Source: CAYXBG01 sp964463145 (GTDB taxonomy: Bacteria > Acidobacteriota > UBA6911 > RPQK01 > CBDAPI01). From it: a stretch of DNA of 39,758 bases. Below, one piece after another: positions 9,130-17,193 of this stretch. Position 1 is the first letter of the stretch; each line of letters begins with the position of its first letter. The stretch is from positions 1 to 39,758 of the forward strand of contig CAYXBG010000006.1 in assembly GCA_964463145.1 (NCBI GenBank), given 5' to 3'. The translations under genes and the position numbers were made by a program. The notes under the pieces were generated by a model. The model had not been told where the DNA came from. It was given only the letters and a program-made list of their open reading frames with translations, and did not search any database.

Positions 9130-10146
9130 CTATTTGATCAACATTGCGTCCCCATAACTGTAGAAGCGGTAGTTTTCTTGAACAGCCATTTTGTAAGCTT
9201 CTTGCATCAGCTCTCGGCCGGCAAAAGCACAAACTAGAACGAAGAGTGTAGAGCGAGGAAGATGGAAATTGGTAATTAGGGAGTCTACAACCCCAAAAGA
9301 GAATCCGGGGTAGATGAACAGTTCTGTGCGACCTGCATCTTTGCACAGGTCTCCATGGGTGAGGTAGACATGCTCCAGGACCCGTGTACAGGTGCTACCC
9401 ACTGCGATAATAGACCCGCCATTGCGTTTGTGAATCTTGATAGCTTCAGCCGTAGACGTGGACAACCGGTAATGTTCGGATTCCATACGATGTCTCTCCA
9501 GCTGTTTCCCTCGGATAGGCTGGAAGGTTCCGTAGCCGACGTGTAGCGTAAGGAAGGTGTGGTTTAATCTCTCTAATAATTTTCCGGTGAAGTGGAACCC
9601 TGCCGTGGGAGCCGCTACAGAACCTTTTTCCCGCGCAAAAACAGTTTGGTAACGGTCAATATCTTGTAGGGACTTCTCTCCATTCGGACGGTTTATGTAG
9701 GGTGGAAGAGGTACAGATCCCAGTGCATCAATCTTGTCAGCCAGATTATCTGTTGGACAGAACTCCAGAATGCGAATCGGACTCTCAGTGCTACTGAGAA
9801 CCGAAGCACTAAGATGCTTGTCAAAACGGATGTTTTGTCCGGGAGGTGCTTTGCGGGCTGGCTTAAGAAGAGCTTCCCAAATGTGGGATCCTAAGGACCT
9901 CACGAGCAGAACTTCGATCTTTCTACCACCGACATTGCCAATGAGTCGCGCCGGAAACACTCGAGTGTCATTAAGTACAATGAGATCTTTGGGAGTAAGG
10001 ATTTTGGGGAGTTCCCAAAAGTGATGGTGACGTATAGTGCCACTGAAACGATCTACTACCATTAGCCGCGATTCGTCACGTCGAGCACTAGGAGTCTGTG
10101 CAATTCGGTCGGCTGGAAGGTCATACTCGAAATCCGATAGTTGCAT
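9130..10146 (-). CDS. queA: S-adenosylmethionine:tRNA ribosyltransferase-isomerase QueA
   Basis: Transfers and isomerises the ribosyl group of SAM onto 7-aminomethyl-7-deazaguanine in tRNA, giving epoxyqueuosine, the substrate of QueG. It has 338 residues, full length. Recognisable segments in order are FEYDLPADRIAQTP at the N terminus, VLNDTRVFPARL, the central PTAGFHFT block, HVGYGTFQPI, and near the C terminus GFSFGVVDSLITNFHLP. The start ATG 10146 has AGAGGA about nine bases upstream. It is transcribed divergently from the MFS gene. No tgt, yajC or secDF follows it inside the window, so it is separated from its frequent neighbours. Confidence 0.97.
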   Translation of the reverse strand: MQLSDFEYDLPADRIAQTPSARRDESRLMVVDRFSGTIRHHHFWELPKILTPKDLIVLNDTRVFPARLIGNVGGRKIEVLLVRSLGSHIWEALLKPARKAPPGQNIRFDKHLSASVLSSTESPIRILEFCPTDNLADKIDALGSVPLPPYINRPNGEKSLQDIDRYQTVFAREKGSVAAPTAGFHFTGKLLERLNHTFLTLHVGYGTFQPIRGKQLERHRMESEHYRLSTSTAEAIKIHKRNGGSIIAVGSTCTRVLEHVYLTHGDLCKDAGRTELFIYPGFSFGVVDSLITNFHLPRSTLFVLVCAFAGRELMQEAYKMAVQENYRFYSYGDAMLIK

Positions 10147-10159
10147 TTATGGAATCCTC

Positions 10160-10178
10160 TTGTGGTGATTGATCACAA
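10160..10178. promoter_or_regulatory. Imperfect 19-bp palindrome between queA and the MFS gene
   Basis: TTGTG and CACAA form perfect outer arms around a partly symmetric 9-base centre (GTGATTGAT). It lies 14 bases upstream of the queA start codon and 104 bases before the MFS gene. It resembles a CRP/FNR-family half-site pair but with non-canonical spacing. Operator function is inference. Confidence 0.3.
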
Positions 10179-10282
10179 AAGCCTTGATCCGATGATTTTA
10201 GTAGGTTTTCTAGCCCCGGTTTCTTTGCAAGACGGTGGTACCGTGCCAGAATAGCAAATTGTTTCCGAACGGAGCGCTTTGA

Positions 10283-11422
10283 ATGAGACCAGCCCCAAAC
10301 GTCCTCCGGCTATCAGTAGGACATTTCTGTGTTGATGGTTACGCGTCTATGCTGGGGGCCCTTATACCCTTTCTTTTTGCAGCTCACGGTCTAAGTTTGA
10401 CCCAAACTGGATTTTTGGCGGGGCTTTTCATCTTTTCTTCATCCTTCCTGCAGCCAATGTTTGGATATCTGTCAGATCGTGTAAACACTAAGATTTTCAC
10501 CGTCCTGGGTCCTGCGGTTACTGGGGTTTTTATTGCTTCTCTCGGACTAGCCCCAAATTTCCCGATGATGTTGGGGTGCGTCTTTTTAGCCAGCCTTGGG
10601 ACTGCTGCATTCCATCCTCAAGGCACAGCAATGGTTTCAGAATCGTCTCAGGGTAGTCGTGGTTTCCAACTGAGTTTTTTCATCACCAGTGGGATGCTAG
10701 GCTTTTCTCTAGGTCCACTAGCAATTGTTCACCTTGTAGGTAGAGTAGGCCTGGAATGGGGGATTATTGCCGCGATTCCTGGTGTTCTTGCCAGCCTTTA
10801 TCTGCTGTTATTTGAAAAGTCTCCACGGATAATAAGCTCAACCTATCAAGGAGTTCAGGTTTGGCAACAAATTCGCAAGCAACAACTGCAACTTACTCTA
10901 CTTTTTGTTTTGGTCGTTATCAGAAGCGGTATCCAAGTGTCTTTTGTAGCCATGCTCCCCCTGTTTCTAGTCCTCCGGGGTTATTCGGAGGTGGCTGCTG
11001 GTGAGGTCCTGGCGCTTTTTCTTTTGGCGGGGGCAGTGGCGTGCTTCCTAGGAGGAGTTCTTGCGGATGTAGTGGGTGGAAGACGTATCTTAATCTGGTC
11101 TATGAGTGGATTGGTGCCTGCCTTGATAGGATTTTTGTTCCTGGAGAGTACTCTTTCTATTGTTTTTTGTGTTTTGGGCGGAGCTTTTCTTCTCCTCAGT
11201 GCTCCAGTCAATGTTGCGATTGCACAAAGACTGGTTCCTCAAGGCAAAGGGACAATTTCAGCTTTAATGATGGGATTTGCATGGGGTATTGGAGGAATGT
11301 CAGTCCCCATTTTGGGGTGGGCGAGTGAGACGGTCGGATTGACATGGGGATTTCTAGGAATAATTCTTTTGGGGGTCCCAGGAACACTATTGTCTCTGGC
11401 ACTGTCTCCCGACAGTGAATAA
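10283..11422 (+). CDS. MFS transporter, fosmidomycin-resistance (Fsr)-like
   Basis: Inner-membrane secondary transporter with 379 residues and about twelve hydrophobic helices. The loop between helices 2 and 3 carries the MFS signature FGYLSDRVNTK. Helix 4 has ASLGTAAFHPQGTAMV, the feature that most resembles Fsr-type exporters. The second half repeats the loop as GGVLADVVGGRR. The substrate is not predictable. The start ATG 10283 has GGAGC about nine bases upstream. Its stop lies nine bases from the stop of the convergent dehydratase gene, so there is almost no room for a separate terminator. Confidence 0.85.
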   Translation: MRPAPNVLRLSVGHFCVDGYASMLGALIPFLFAAHGLSLTQTGFLAGLFIFSSSFLQPMFGYLSDRVNTKIFTVLGPAVTGVFIASLGLAPNFPMMLGCVFLASLGTAAFHPQGTAMVSESSQGSRGFQLSFFITSGMLGFSLGPLAIVHLVGRVGLEWGIIAAIPGVLASLYLLLFEKSPRIISSTYQGVQVWQQIRKQQLQLTLLFVLVVIRSGIQVSFVAMLPLFLVLRGYSEVAAGEVLALFLLAGAVACFLGGVLADVVGGRRILIWSMSGLVPALIGFLFLESTLSIVFCVLGGAFLLLSAPVNVAIAQRLVPQGKGTISALMMGFAWGIGGMSVPILGWASETVGLTWGFLGIILLGVPGTLLSLALSPDSE

Positions 11423-11431
11423 GTTTTCTGA

Positions 11432-13195
11432 TCAGTGGCTCTCACGGAGTAATGGTGTTCCGCTCTTGCCTCTTAAGAAATCGAGATCTACGCCTTCATC
11501 GGCTTGATTAACATGTTCCCGGTAGAGTCGGTACCATCCTCGTTCCATGGGCCATTCTGGGGCCTTCCAGTTAGCTTTCCTGCGAGAAAGTTCGTTCTCG
11601 GGAACATCCAAATGAAGTGTTCTTTTTGCCACATCTAATTCGATCATATCGCCATTTTCAACTAGGGCGAGTGTCCCTCCAGCTGCAGCTTCTGGTGCGG
11701 TGTGAAGAACTACGGTACCGTAGGCAGTGCCTGACATACGCGCATCTGATATTCGTACCATGTCATTGATGCCTTGCTGGAGAATTTTTTTGGGAAGTGC
11801 CATGTTTCCCACTTCTGGAAATCCCGGGTAGCCCTTGGGGCCACAATTTTTCAAAACCAAGATATCTTTTCCTTCTACATCGAGACTTGGATCATTGATA
11901 CGGTCTATATAGTCATCTATATCCTCGAAAACTACCGCCTTACCACGATGTTGCATAAGTTCTGGAGTTGCTGCCGAGGGCTTAATAACGGCACCCTTGG
12001 GAGCCAGATTTCCTCTCAGAACTGCAATGCCGCCTTGTCTTTTGAATGGTTTCTCACGGTCAAAAATGACATCGTTGTTGTAGCACTCCGCAGAGCTAAT
12101 ATTATTGTTCACCGTTTGGCCATTCACAGTTAAGACATCCAAGTGCAGTAGGGACGACATTTTTCTCATAAGTGCAGGTAAGCCTCCTGCATAGTAGAAA
12201 TCTTCCATCAAATGAGCACCTGAGGGCATGAGATTTAACAAGCAGGGCACGTCCTCTCCTAGTCTGTCCCAATCATCCAGTTCAATGTCGATGCCAATAC
12301 GGCCAGCAATTGCTAGGAGGTGAACTACTGCATTGGTAGATCCTCCAATCGCACCATTTACTCGGATGGCGTTTTCGAAAGCTTTTTTCGTCAGAATTTT
12401 GGAAAGGTTTAGTTCTTCTCTAACCATTTCGACTATGCGTCTCCCGGCTTGATGAGCTAGGCCATAGCGCCGGCTATCGACAGCCGGAATAGCGGCATTG
12501 GTGGGGAGAGCAATTCCAAGTGCTTCTACCATTGAGGCCATTGTGGATGCCGTTCCCATGGTCATGCAATGTCCGGCTGAACGGGACATGCATGACTCCG
12601 CCTCATTTAACTGTTGTTGTGTCATCTCACCGCGACCCACGGCCTCGCAGAAAGCCCAAACATCGGTTCCAGAACCAATCTTTCTGTCTTTGTAATGACC
12701 GTTTAACATAGGTCCCCCGGAGACAACAATAGTTGGGAGATCACAGCTGGCGGCACCCATAACCAGGGCTGGAGTCGTTTTATCGCATCCAGTAAGAAGC
12801 ACTACAGCATCTAGTGGGTTGGCTCGTATGGTTTCCTCAACGTCCATTGAGACAAGATTTCGAAACAGCATCGTAGTTGGACGCATTAAGGTTTCCCCTA
12901 GACTCATAACGGGAAACTCGAGTGGAAACCCACCACTTTCCCAGATGCCTCGCTTTACGTGTTCGGCTAACTTTCGGAAATGATGGTTGCACGGCGTTAG
13001 CTCCGACCATGTGTTGCAGATACCAACAACAGGACGACCTTCAAAAACGTCTTGAGGGAACCCTTGGTTTTTCATCCAGCTGCGATGAATAAAGCCGTCT
13101 TTATCATTCAAGCCAAACCATTGTTGACTGCGAAGTTTTTTAGATTGTTTAGGCACTTTTCGATCTCCTGCTGCAACTTTTATTGTTTTGTTCAT
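11432..13195 (-). CDS. Sugar-acid dehydratase of the IlvD/Edd family (L-arabonate dehydratase-like)
   Basis: Fe-S and Mg-dependent dehydratase that removes water from an aldonic acid to give a 2-keto-3-deoxy acid. It has 587 residues. The three cluster ligands appear in ICNTWSELTPCN, GCDKTTPALVMGAASCD and GHCMTMGTASTM. Near the C terminus ISDARMSGTAYG binds substrate. The N-terminal block LRSQQWFG, then FIHRSWMKNQG, is what I recall from L-arabonate and related pentonate dehydratases and differs from classic IlvD, so branched-chain amino acid synthesis is less likely. No ilvBNC genes are nearby. It diverges from the phosphofructokinase gene. The start codon lacks a clear Shine-Dalgarno sequence; a small hairpin (13196-13210) lies just upstream. 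Exact substrate is inferred. Confidence 0.88.
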   Translation of the reverse strand: MNKTIKVAAGDRKVPKQSKKLRSQQWFGLNDKDGFIHRSWMKNQGFPQDVFEGRPVVGICNTWSELTPCNHHFRKLAEHVKRGIWESGGFPLEFPVMSLGETLMRPTTMLFRNLVSMDVEETIRANPLDAVVLLTGCDKTTPALVMGAASCDLPTIVVSGGPMLNGHYKDRKIGSGTDVWAFCEAVGRGEMTQQQLNEAESCMSRSAGHCMTMGTASTMASMVEALGIALPTNAAIPAVDSRRYGLAHQAGRRIVEMVREELNLSKILTKKAFENAIRVNGAIGGSTNAVVHLLAIAGRIGIDIELDDWDRLGEDVPCLLNLMPSGAHLMEDFYYAGGLPALMRKMSSLLHLDVLTVNGQTVNNNISSAECYNNDVIFDREKPFKRQGGIAVLRGNLAPKGAVIKPSAATPELMQHRGKAVVFEDIDDYIDRINDPSLDVEGKDILVLKNCGPKGYPGFPEVGNMALPKKILQQGINDMVRISDARMSGTAYGTVVLHTAPEAAAGGTLALVENGDMIELDVAKRTLHLDVPENELSRRKANWKAPEWPMERGWYRLYREHVNQADEGVDLDFLRGKSGTPLLRESH

Positions 13196-13290
13196 GGTAG
13201 CGGAACTACCACTTCTCGTACAATATACTGTGGAGTATGATTTTTGCTGTTGTTATTTTACTCATTAGGGAAAACATTTGATCTGTTCGT

Positions 13291-13315
13291 AGCCGATTGC
13301 AGGCGCCAATCGGCT
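13291..13315. promoter_or_regulatory. 9-bp inverted repeat upstream of the phosphofructokinase gene
   Basis: AGCCGATTG (13291-13299) and CAATCGGCT (13307-13315) are exact complements around CAGGCGC. It ends 36 bases before the ATG at 13352, in the 156-base divergent region shared with the dehydratase gene. It could be an operator or a 5' leader hairpin. Confidence 0.45.
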
Positions 13316-13351
13316 GAGACCCATTTTGATTAGGAGCGGGGAGAGTAAATC

Positions 13352-14521
13352 ATGATTAGCAAGTCTCGTATTGGCATTTTGACAGGTGGTGGAGATGTCC
13401 CTGGATTGAATGCAGTAATTAAGTCAGTAGTTTACCGTGCTTCTGAAATGGGAAGGTCAGTCATCGGAATTAAGAGAGGCTGGGAAGGACTAACCCATCT
13501 TTCGGATTCCAGAGAAAACGAAAACGACTATATTGTGCCACTTAATCGTCAGAATACGCGCATAATCGATCGTACAGGTGGCACTGTTCTCCACACTTCC
13601 AGAACCAATCCCTCTAAGATGAGCTTGTCTGCCCTACCACCTTCTTTACCCGACAACCTCAGAGATGAGTATCAGATCAAAGAAGGACTGTTCGATCTCA
13701 CTCCACTGGTCCTGAAAAATTTACAGAATTTAGGAATCGATACCCTGATAACTATTGGAGGCGATGACACTCTTAGTTATTCCGCGTGTCTCAACAAGCA
13801 AGGGTTTCCTTTGGTGGCTATTCCCAAGACCATGGATAATGATGTCCGGAACACTGATTACTGTATCGGCTTTTCGACAGCCATTACCCGAGCCCAAGAG
13901 CTTATAGATCGCCGCCGCACAACCATGGGCTCCCACGAGCGTGTGGGGATATTTCGGATGTTCGGTAGAGATGCAGGGTTTACTGCTTTGTACACCGGAT
14001 ATGTCACGTCATGTCGATGCCTTATTCCAGAGCACGAATTTGACCTAGATCGTCTAATTGACTTGTTAGCTGCTGACCAGAAGAGTAATCCCAGAAACTA
14101 TTCATTTGTGGTTGTTTCAGAGGGAGCTACCTGGAAGGGGCGTCAGGTATTGGAATACGGAGAGGCTGACGCTTACGGGCATCGAAAAAAAGTAAATGTA
14201 GGTGATGATTTAGCGGTCGCACTCAAGGCTAAGGGGGGATTACCAACGTACTCTAGCGATCTCACCTACGATCTACGAAGTGGGGATCCCGATTCGGTCG
14301 ATCGACTGGTTGCGATTACATTCGCAAATATTGCAGTCGATCTGTTAAGTGAAGGAATAAACGGGAAAATGATGGCAATTAAGGATGGGATATACAGCGC
14401 TGTCAAGATTCCCGATCAGTTAGCGGGTCCCAGGACTGTTAATTTGGACACTCTTTACGATAAGGTCCGCTATCGTCCTAACTACAAAGGGAAATTGGGC
14501 GTCCCAATGTTTTTGGATTGA
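13352..14521 (+). CDS. pfp: 6-phosphofructokinase, probably pyrophosphate-dependent
   Basis: Phosphorylates fructose 6-phosphate in glycolysis. It has 389 residues with the nucleotide-binding start ILTGGGDVPGLNA (9-21), catalytic PKTMDND (158-164) and MFGRDAG (203-209). Two positions decide the phosphoryl donor in this superfamily: ATP enzymes such as E. coli PfkA have GGDG and PGTIDND, whereas this protein has GGDD (136-139) and Lys in PKTMDND. Asp plus Lys at these sites is the established pyrophosphate signature. A reversible PPi enzyme is therefore inferred. The GGGGAGAG Shine-Dalgarno sequence precedes ATG 13352. A sugar-acid dehydratase diverges from it and an SDR gene follows, suggesting a carbohydrate locus. 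Confidence 0.9.
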   Translation: MISKSRIGILTGGGDVPGLNAVIKSVVYRASEMGRSVIGIKRGWEGLTHLSDSRENENDYIVPLNRQNTRIIDRTGGTVLHTSRTNPSKMSLSALPPSLPDNLRDEYQIKEGLFDLTPLVLKNLQNLGIDTLITIGGDDTLSYSACLNKQGFPLVAIPKTMDNDVRNTDYCIGFSTAITRAQELIDRRRTTMGSHERVGIFRMFGRDAGFTALYTGYVTSCRCLIPEHEFDLDRLIDLLAADQKSNPRNYSFVVVSEGATWKGRQVLEYGEADAYGHRKKVNVGDDLAVALKAKGGLPTYSSDLTYDLRSGDPDSVDRLVAITFANIAVDLLSEGINGKMMAIKDGIYSAVKIPDQLAGPRTVNLDTLYDKVRYRPNYKGKLGVPMFLD

Positions 14522-14607
14522 TGCTTCTGAAGTCGGCTTTGAGAGTTTGTATCCAGATCTGAAAGTAGATGTCAGAAGTTGGAATAAGTTATGGAATCGA
14601 GGGTCAG

Positions 14608-15369
14608 ATGAGTGATCAATGGAAAGTTCTGAAAGCGGTTGTAACAGGAGCTAGCAGTGGGATCGGCCAAGCAACAGCCGAGTTGTTGGGAGAAAAGGGT
14701 GTAGGTGTTGTGGTCCACTACAACCGCAATAGAAAAGGAGCAGAGTCGACTGTGAAAGCCATAGTGGCGAAAGGGGGACGAGCAATTGCAATGCAGGCGG
14801 ACCTTTCATCGGCGGAAGGAGTAGAGCTGTTTGCTGCAGCCGTTCATAAAGATTTCGGGGAAATCGACATCCTAATCAACAATGCTGGGTCCATGGTAGA
14901 ACGGAGTCTTCTAAGTGAGGCTTCGGAGGATCTATTTCACAGAGTGATGGATGTTAATGTGACCAGTGTCCTTCTTGTGACGAAAGCATTCATCGGAGAC
15001 ATGGTTAAGAAAAAAAAGGGGTCTGTGGTTAACATGGGTTCCGTGGCTGGCCGCAATGGTGGTGGGCCTGGGTCAGGCCTCTATGCCGCCTCGAAAGCTG
15101 CTGTTATTTCTCTGACTAAGTCTATGGCACGTGAATTTGTAGCCGACGGAATCCGGGTTAATGCTGTCAATCCGGGTATCATTTTGACTCCTTTCCATGA
15201 TGAATTCACAGCACCCGAACTGCTTCAAAGTTTCATCGAAAACGTGCCTCTAAAAAGAGGTGCTCAACCTAGTGAAGTCGCCGAGGTAATAGTCTTTTTG
15301 GCTTCAGATAGAGCCAGCTATCTTACTGGTGAGTCAGTCGAGATCAATGGAGGCTGGCTGATGAGCTGA
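14608..15369 (+). CDS. Short-chain dehydrogenase/reductase (FabG-like)
   Basis: Classical NAD(P)-dependent SDR, 253 residues from ATG 14608. Numbering from that start, the cofactor motif TGASSGIG is near 13-20, NNAG near 89, the catalytic Ser lies in MGSVAGRNGG, and YAASKAA carries Tyr and Lys near 157-161. The C-terminal ASYLTGESVEINGGW is typical of FabG-like enzymes. An in-frame ATG at 14569 adds 13 residues but has no Shine-Dalgarno sequence; GAGGG precedes 14608. No acyl-carrier or fatty-acid gene is adjacent, so a sugar or alcohol substrate is as likely as 3-oxoacyl-ACP. A run of eight or more A residues near 15009-15017 lies inside the gene. Confidence 0.9.
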   Translation: MSDQWKVLKAVVTGASSGIGQATAELLGEKGVGVVVHYNRNRKGAESTVKAIVAKGGRAIAMQADLSSAEGVELFAAAVHKDFGEIDILINNAGSMVERSLLSEASEDLFHRVMDVNVTSVLLVTKAFIGDMVKKKKGSVVNMGSVAGRNGGGPGSGLYAASKAAVISLTKSMAREFVADGIRVNAVNPGIILTPFHDEFTAPELLQSFIENVPLKRGAQPSEVAEVIVFLASDRASYLTGESVEINGGWLMS

Positions 15370-15439
15370 CTCCATACTTTTGCTTGTTGGAAGTGTGGGA
15401 GGTTTCAGGAACCTGTGATACGTCTGTTGGTGTCGTTGA

Positions 15440-15994
15440 CTAGTCCAATTTTTCACGGATCGCTGATGCTCTAGCCGTAGCTATTTCTGCCTCGGCGTTC
15501 CTGTTGAGGCGTCTCAGAGCTGCTGCTAGATTGTCGAGGCAAATGGCCAATTCTCGTGTTTCCGGGCTGTGTTTTTTAAGGATATTGGAAAGTCTTGAAA
15601 ACTGGCCGACGGCTTCGTCATCTCGACCTTGGGCATAGAAGAGTAGCCCTAGGTTATTGAGGGATTCGGAAATAGCAGGGTCATCTTCACCGAAAATGCC
15701 CTCTCTAATTCTCAAGGAAGAGCGAGCAGGTTCTTCTGAGAGTGAATAATTGCCTGTACTATGCAAAAAATCGGCGGCTAGGTCGAGGTAATCAGCTCGA
15801 TCAGAATCCATCTCCCCTAGTTTTTCTGCCAGGGTGAAGTTCTCATCGATTTTTGTTCGGGCTTGGTCGTAGTTGCCTTGATCATAGAGACTTATCGCAT
15901 CCTCATGATCGAGCCGGAGACGTTCTTTCAGGCCTCTCCTGGAATTCGGGAAAAGTCGGCTAATGATGACTGCAGTTATTTTACTCCAACCCAT
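15440..15994 (-). CDS. Tetratricopeptide-repeat protein
   Basis: It has 184 residues with about three to four TPR units between 30 and 180. The clearest is SLNNLGLLFYAQGRDDEAVGQ, followed by ICLDNLAAALRRLNRNAEAE. Repeats of this kinesin-light-chain type mediate protein-protein contacts. The first 15 residues are mildly hydrophobic (ITAVIISRLF), perhaps a weak membrane anchor rather than a cleavable signal. It starts four bases after the namZ stop, so it is cotranscribed with namZ and the M32 peptidase gene. Its partner is unknown; a scaffold role for the upstream envelope enzyme is only a guess. Confidence 0.8.
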   Translation of the reverse strand: MGWSKITAVIISRLFPNSRRGLKERLRLDHEDAISLYDQGNYDQARTKIDENFTLAEKLGEMDSDRADYLDLAADFLHSTGNYSLSEEPARSSLRIREGIFGEDDPAISESLNNLGLLFYAQGRDDEAVGQFSRLSNILKKHSPETRELAICLDNLAAALRRLNRNAEAEIATARASAIREKLD

Positions 15995-15998
15995 TTGA

Positions 15999-17180
15999 CT
16001 AGTTACCTTTAGGGTAGATTAGAAAATTTGAACGGTTCTTGAGAAATTGAAGGCGATCATTTTCCCACTTGGCCATCATGGAGTCCACAGAATATCCTCC
16101 TTGCAATTTCTCGCGTAGCCAGGTATTTCCTGCTAGTCGGTCAAATCCATTTTTGAATTCAAGTTTATCAGGGTGGATTTGCATCACTGTCTGCAAAAAT
16201 ACGAGCGTAGTGCGTAAAGGGTGGAAACTAGGTCGATCGACCACATGAATTTGGACGCCATGGCAGACTTTCCCCCTGTATTTGGAAAATGTGGGCCGGA
16301 ACGTCTGAGGCCTGAAATGCACCCCTGGTAGCCTTAGGTCGTTGAGAGTTTTGACTAGACTCAGGTTGTCTATCCAGGGAGCACCTATCCATTCAAAAGG
16401 TCGGGTTGTACCTCTCCCTTCCGAGAGATTGGTTCCTTCGATGAGTCCGAATCCCGGGTAGATAGTGGCTGTTTCCAGACTGGGCATATTGGGTGAAGGT
16501 TGGACCCAAGTTAAGTTGGTGGTGTCAAACCACTGGTCTCGTTTCCATCCCTTTACGGGGACAACCTGAAGTTGGACCGCTATTTGTTGTTCCTCATTTA
16601 GTAGTTTAGCCAGCTCACCTACCGTCATTCCGTGACGAATCGGTATGGGATGAATGCCCACGAAGGATTTCAGCCCGACTTCTAGAACTGGACCTTCGAC
16701 TCGATGACCTCCTATTGGATTTGGACGGTCGAGTACAATGAACGGAATTTTGTTTCGGGCAGCCGCACGCATCGCATCCAGCATCGTAGAAATGTAGGTA
16801 TAAAATCGGACACCTACATCCTGGATATCGAACAGTAAAACGTCTAAATCTGACAGCATGATATCGGTCATTTTGCGGGAGTTACCGTAAAGGCTTTGGA
16901 CATGGATAGTGGACTCTACTTCTTCCCCGGCCTGGGCGTCTCCCGAAATACCATGTTCAGGAGAGAACAGAGCAGACAGCTCAACCTCTTGTAAAGAGTG
17001 CAAGATCTCGACTGTCGGTCGCAAGTCGCAACTTATTCCAGTCTGGTTTGTTATTAATCCAGCTCTTTTACCTTTCACCCAGGGGTAGAATTCCTCTTCT
17101 TTGAGTCGATCTATCCCGGTTAGTATGCCGTTGCATAGTGAAGACGCCAAGACAAGTAAAATGATAGAGCCGCTAAGCAT
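15999..17180 (-). CDS. namZ: Exo-beta-N-acetylmuramidase NamZ-like (DUF1343, GH171)
   Basis: The family founder, B. subtilis NamZ (YbbC), releases MurNAc from the non-reducing end of peptidoglycan fragments. This protein has 393 residues. The hydrophobic N terminus (about 1-19) looks like a signal peptide, implying export. Family landmarks in order are KRAGLITNQTG, LFSPEHGISG followed by AGEEV, FDIQDVGVRFYTYISTM, LDRPNPIGG, RHGMTVGELA and, further on, SEGRGTTRPFEWIGAPW. It starts 13 bases after the M32 gene stop without an obvious Shine-Dalgarno sequence and is followed after four bases by the TPR gene. No nagZ or MurNAc-kinase gene is in the window; a beta-lactamase-fold hydrolase lies 16 kb away. 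Confidence 0.9.
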   Translation of the reverse strand: MLSGSIILLVLASSLCNGILTGIDRLKEEEFYPWVKGKRAGLITNQTGISCDLRPTVEILHSLQEVELSALFSPEHGISGDAQAGEEVESTIHVQSLYGNSRKMTDIMLSDLDVLLFDIQDVGVRFYTYISTMLDAMRAAARNKIPFIVLDRPNPIGGHRVEGPVLEVGLKSFVGIHPIPIRHGMTVGELAKLLNEEQQIAVQLQVVPVKGWKRDQWFDTTNLTWVQPSPNMPSLETATIYPGFGLIEGTNLSEGRGTTRPFEWIGAPWIDNLSLVKTLNDLRLPGVHFRPQTFRPTFSKYRGKVCHGVQIHVVDRPSFHPLRTTLVFLQTVMQIHPDKLEFKNGFDRLAGNTWLREKLQGGYSVDSMMAKWENDRLQFLKNRSNFLIYPKGN

Positions 17181-17193
17181 TTTTTAGTCGCTA

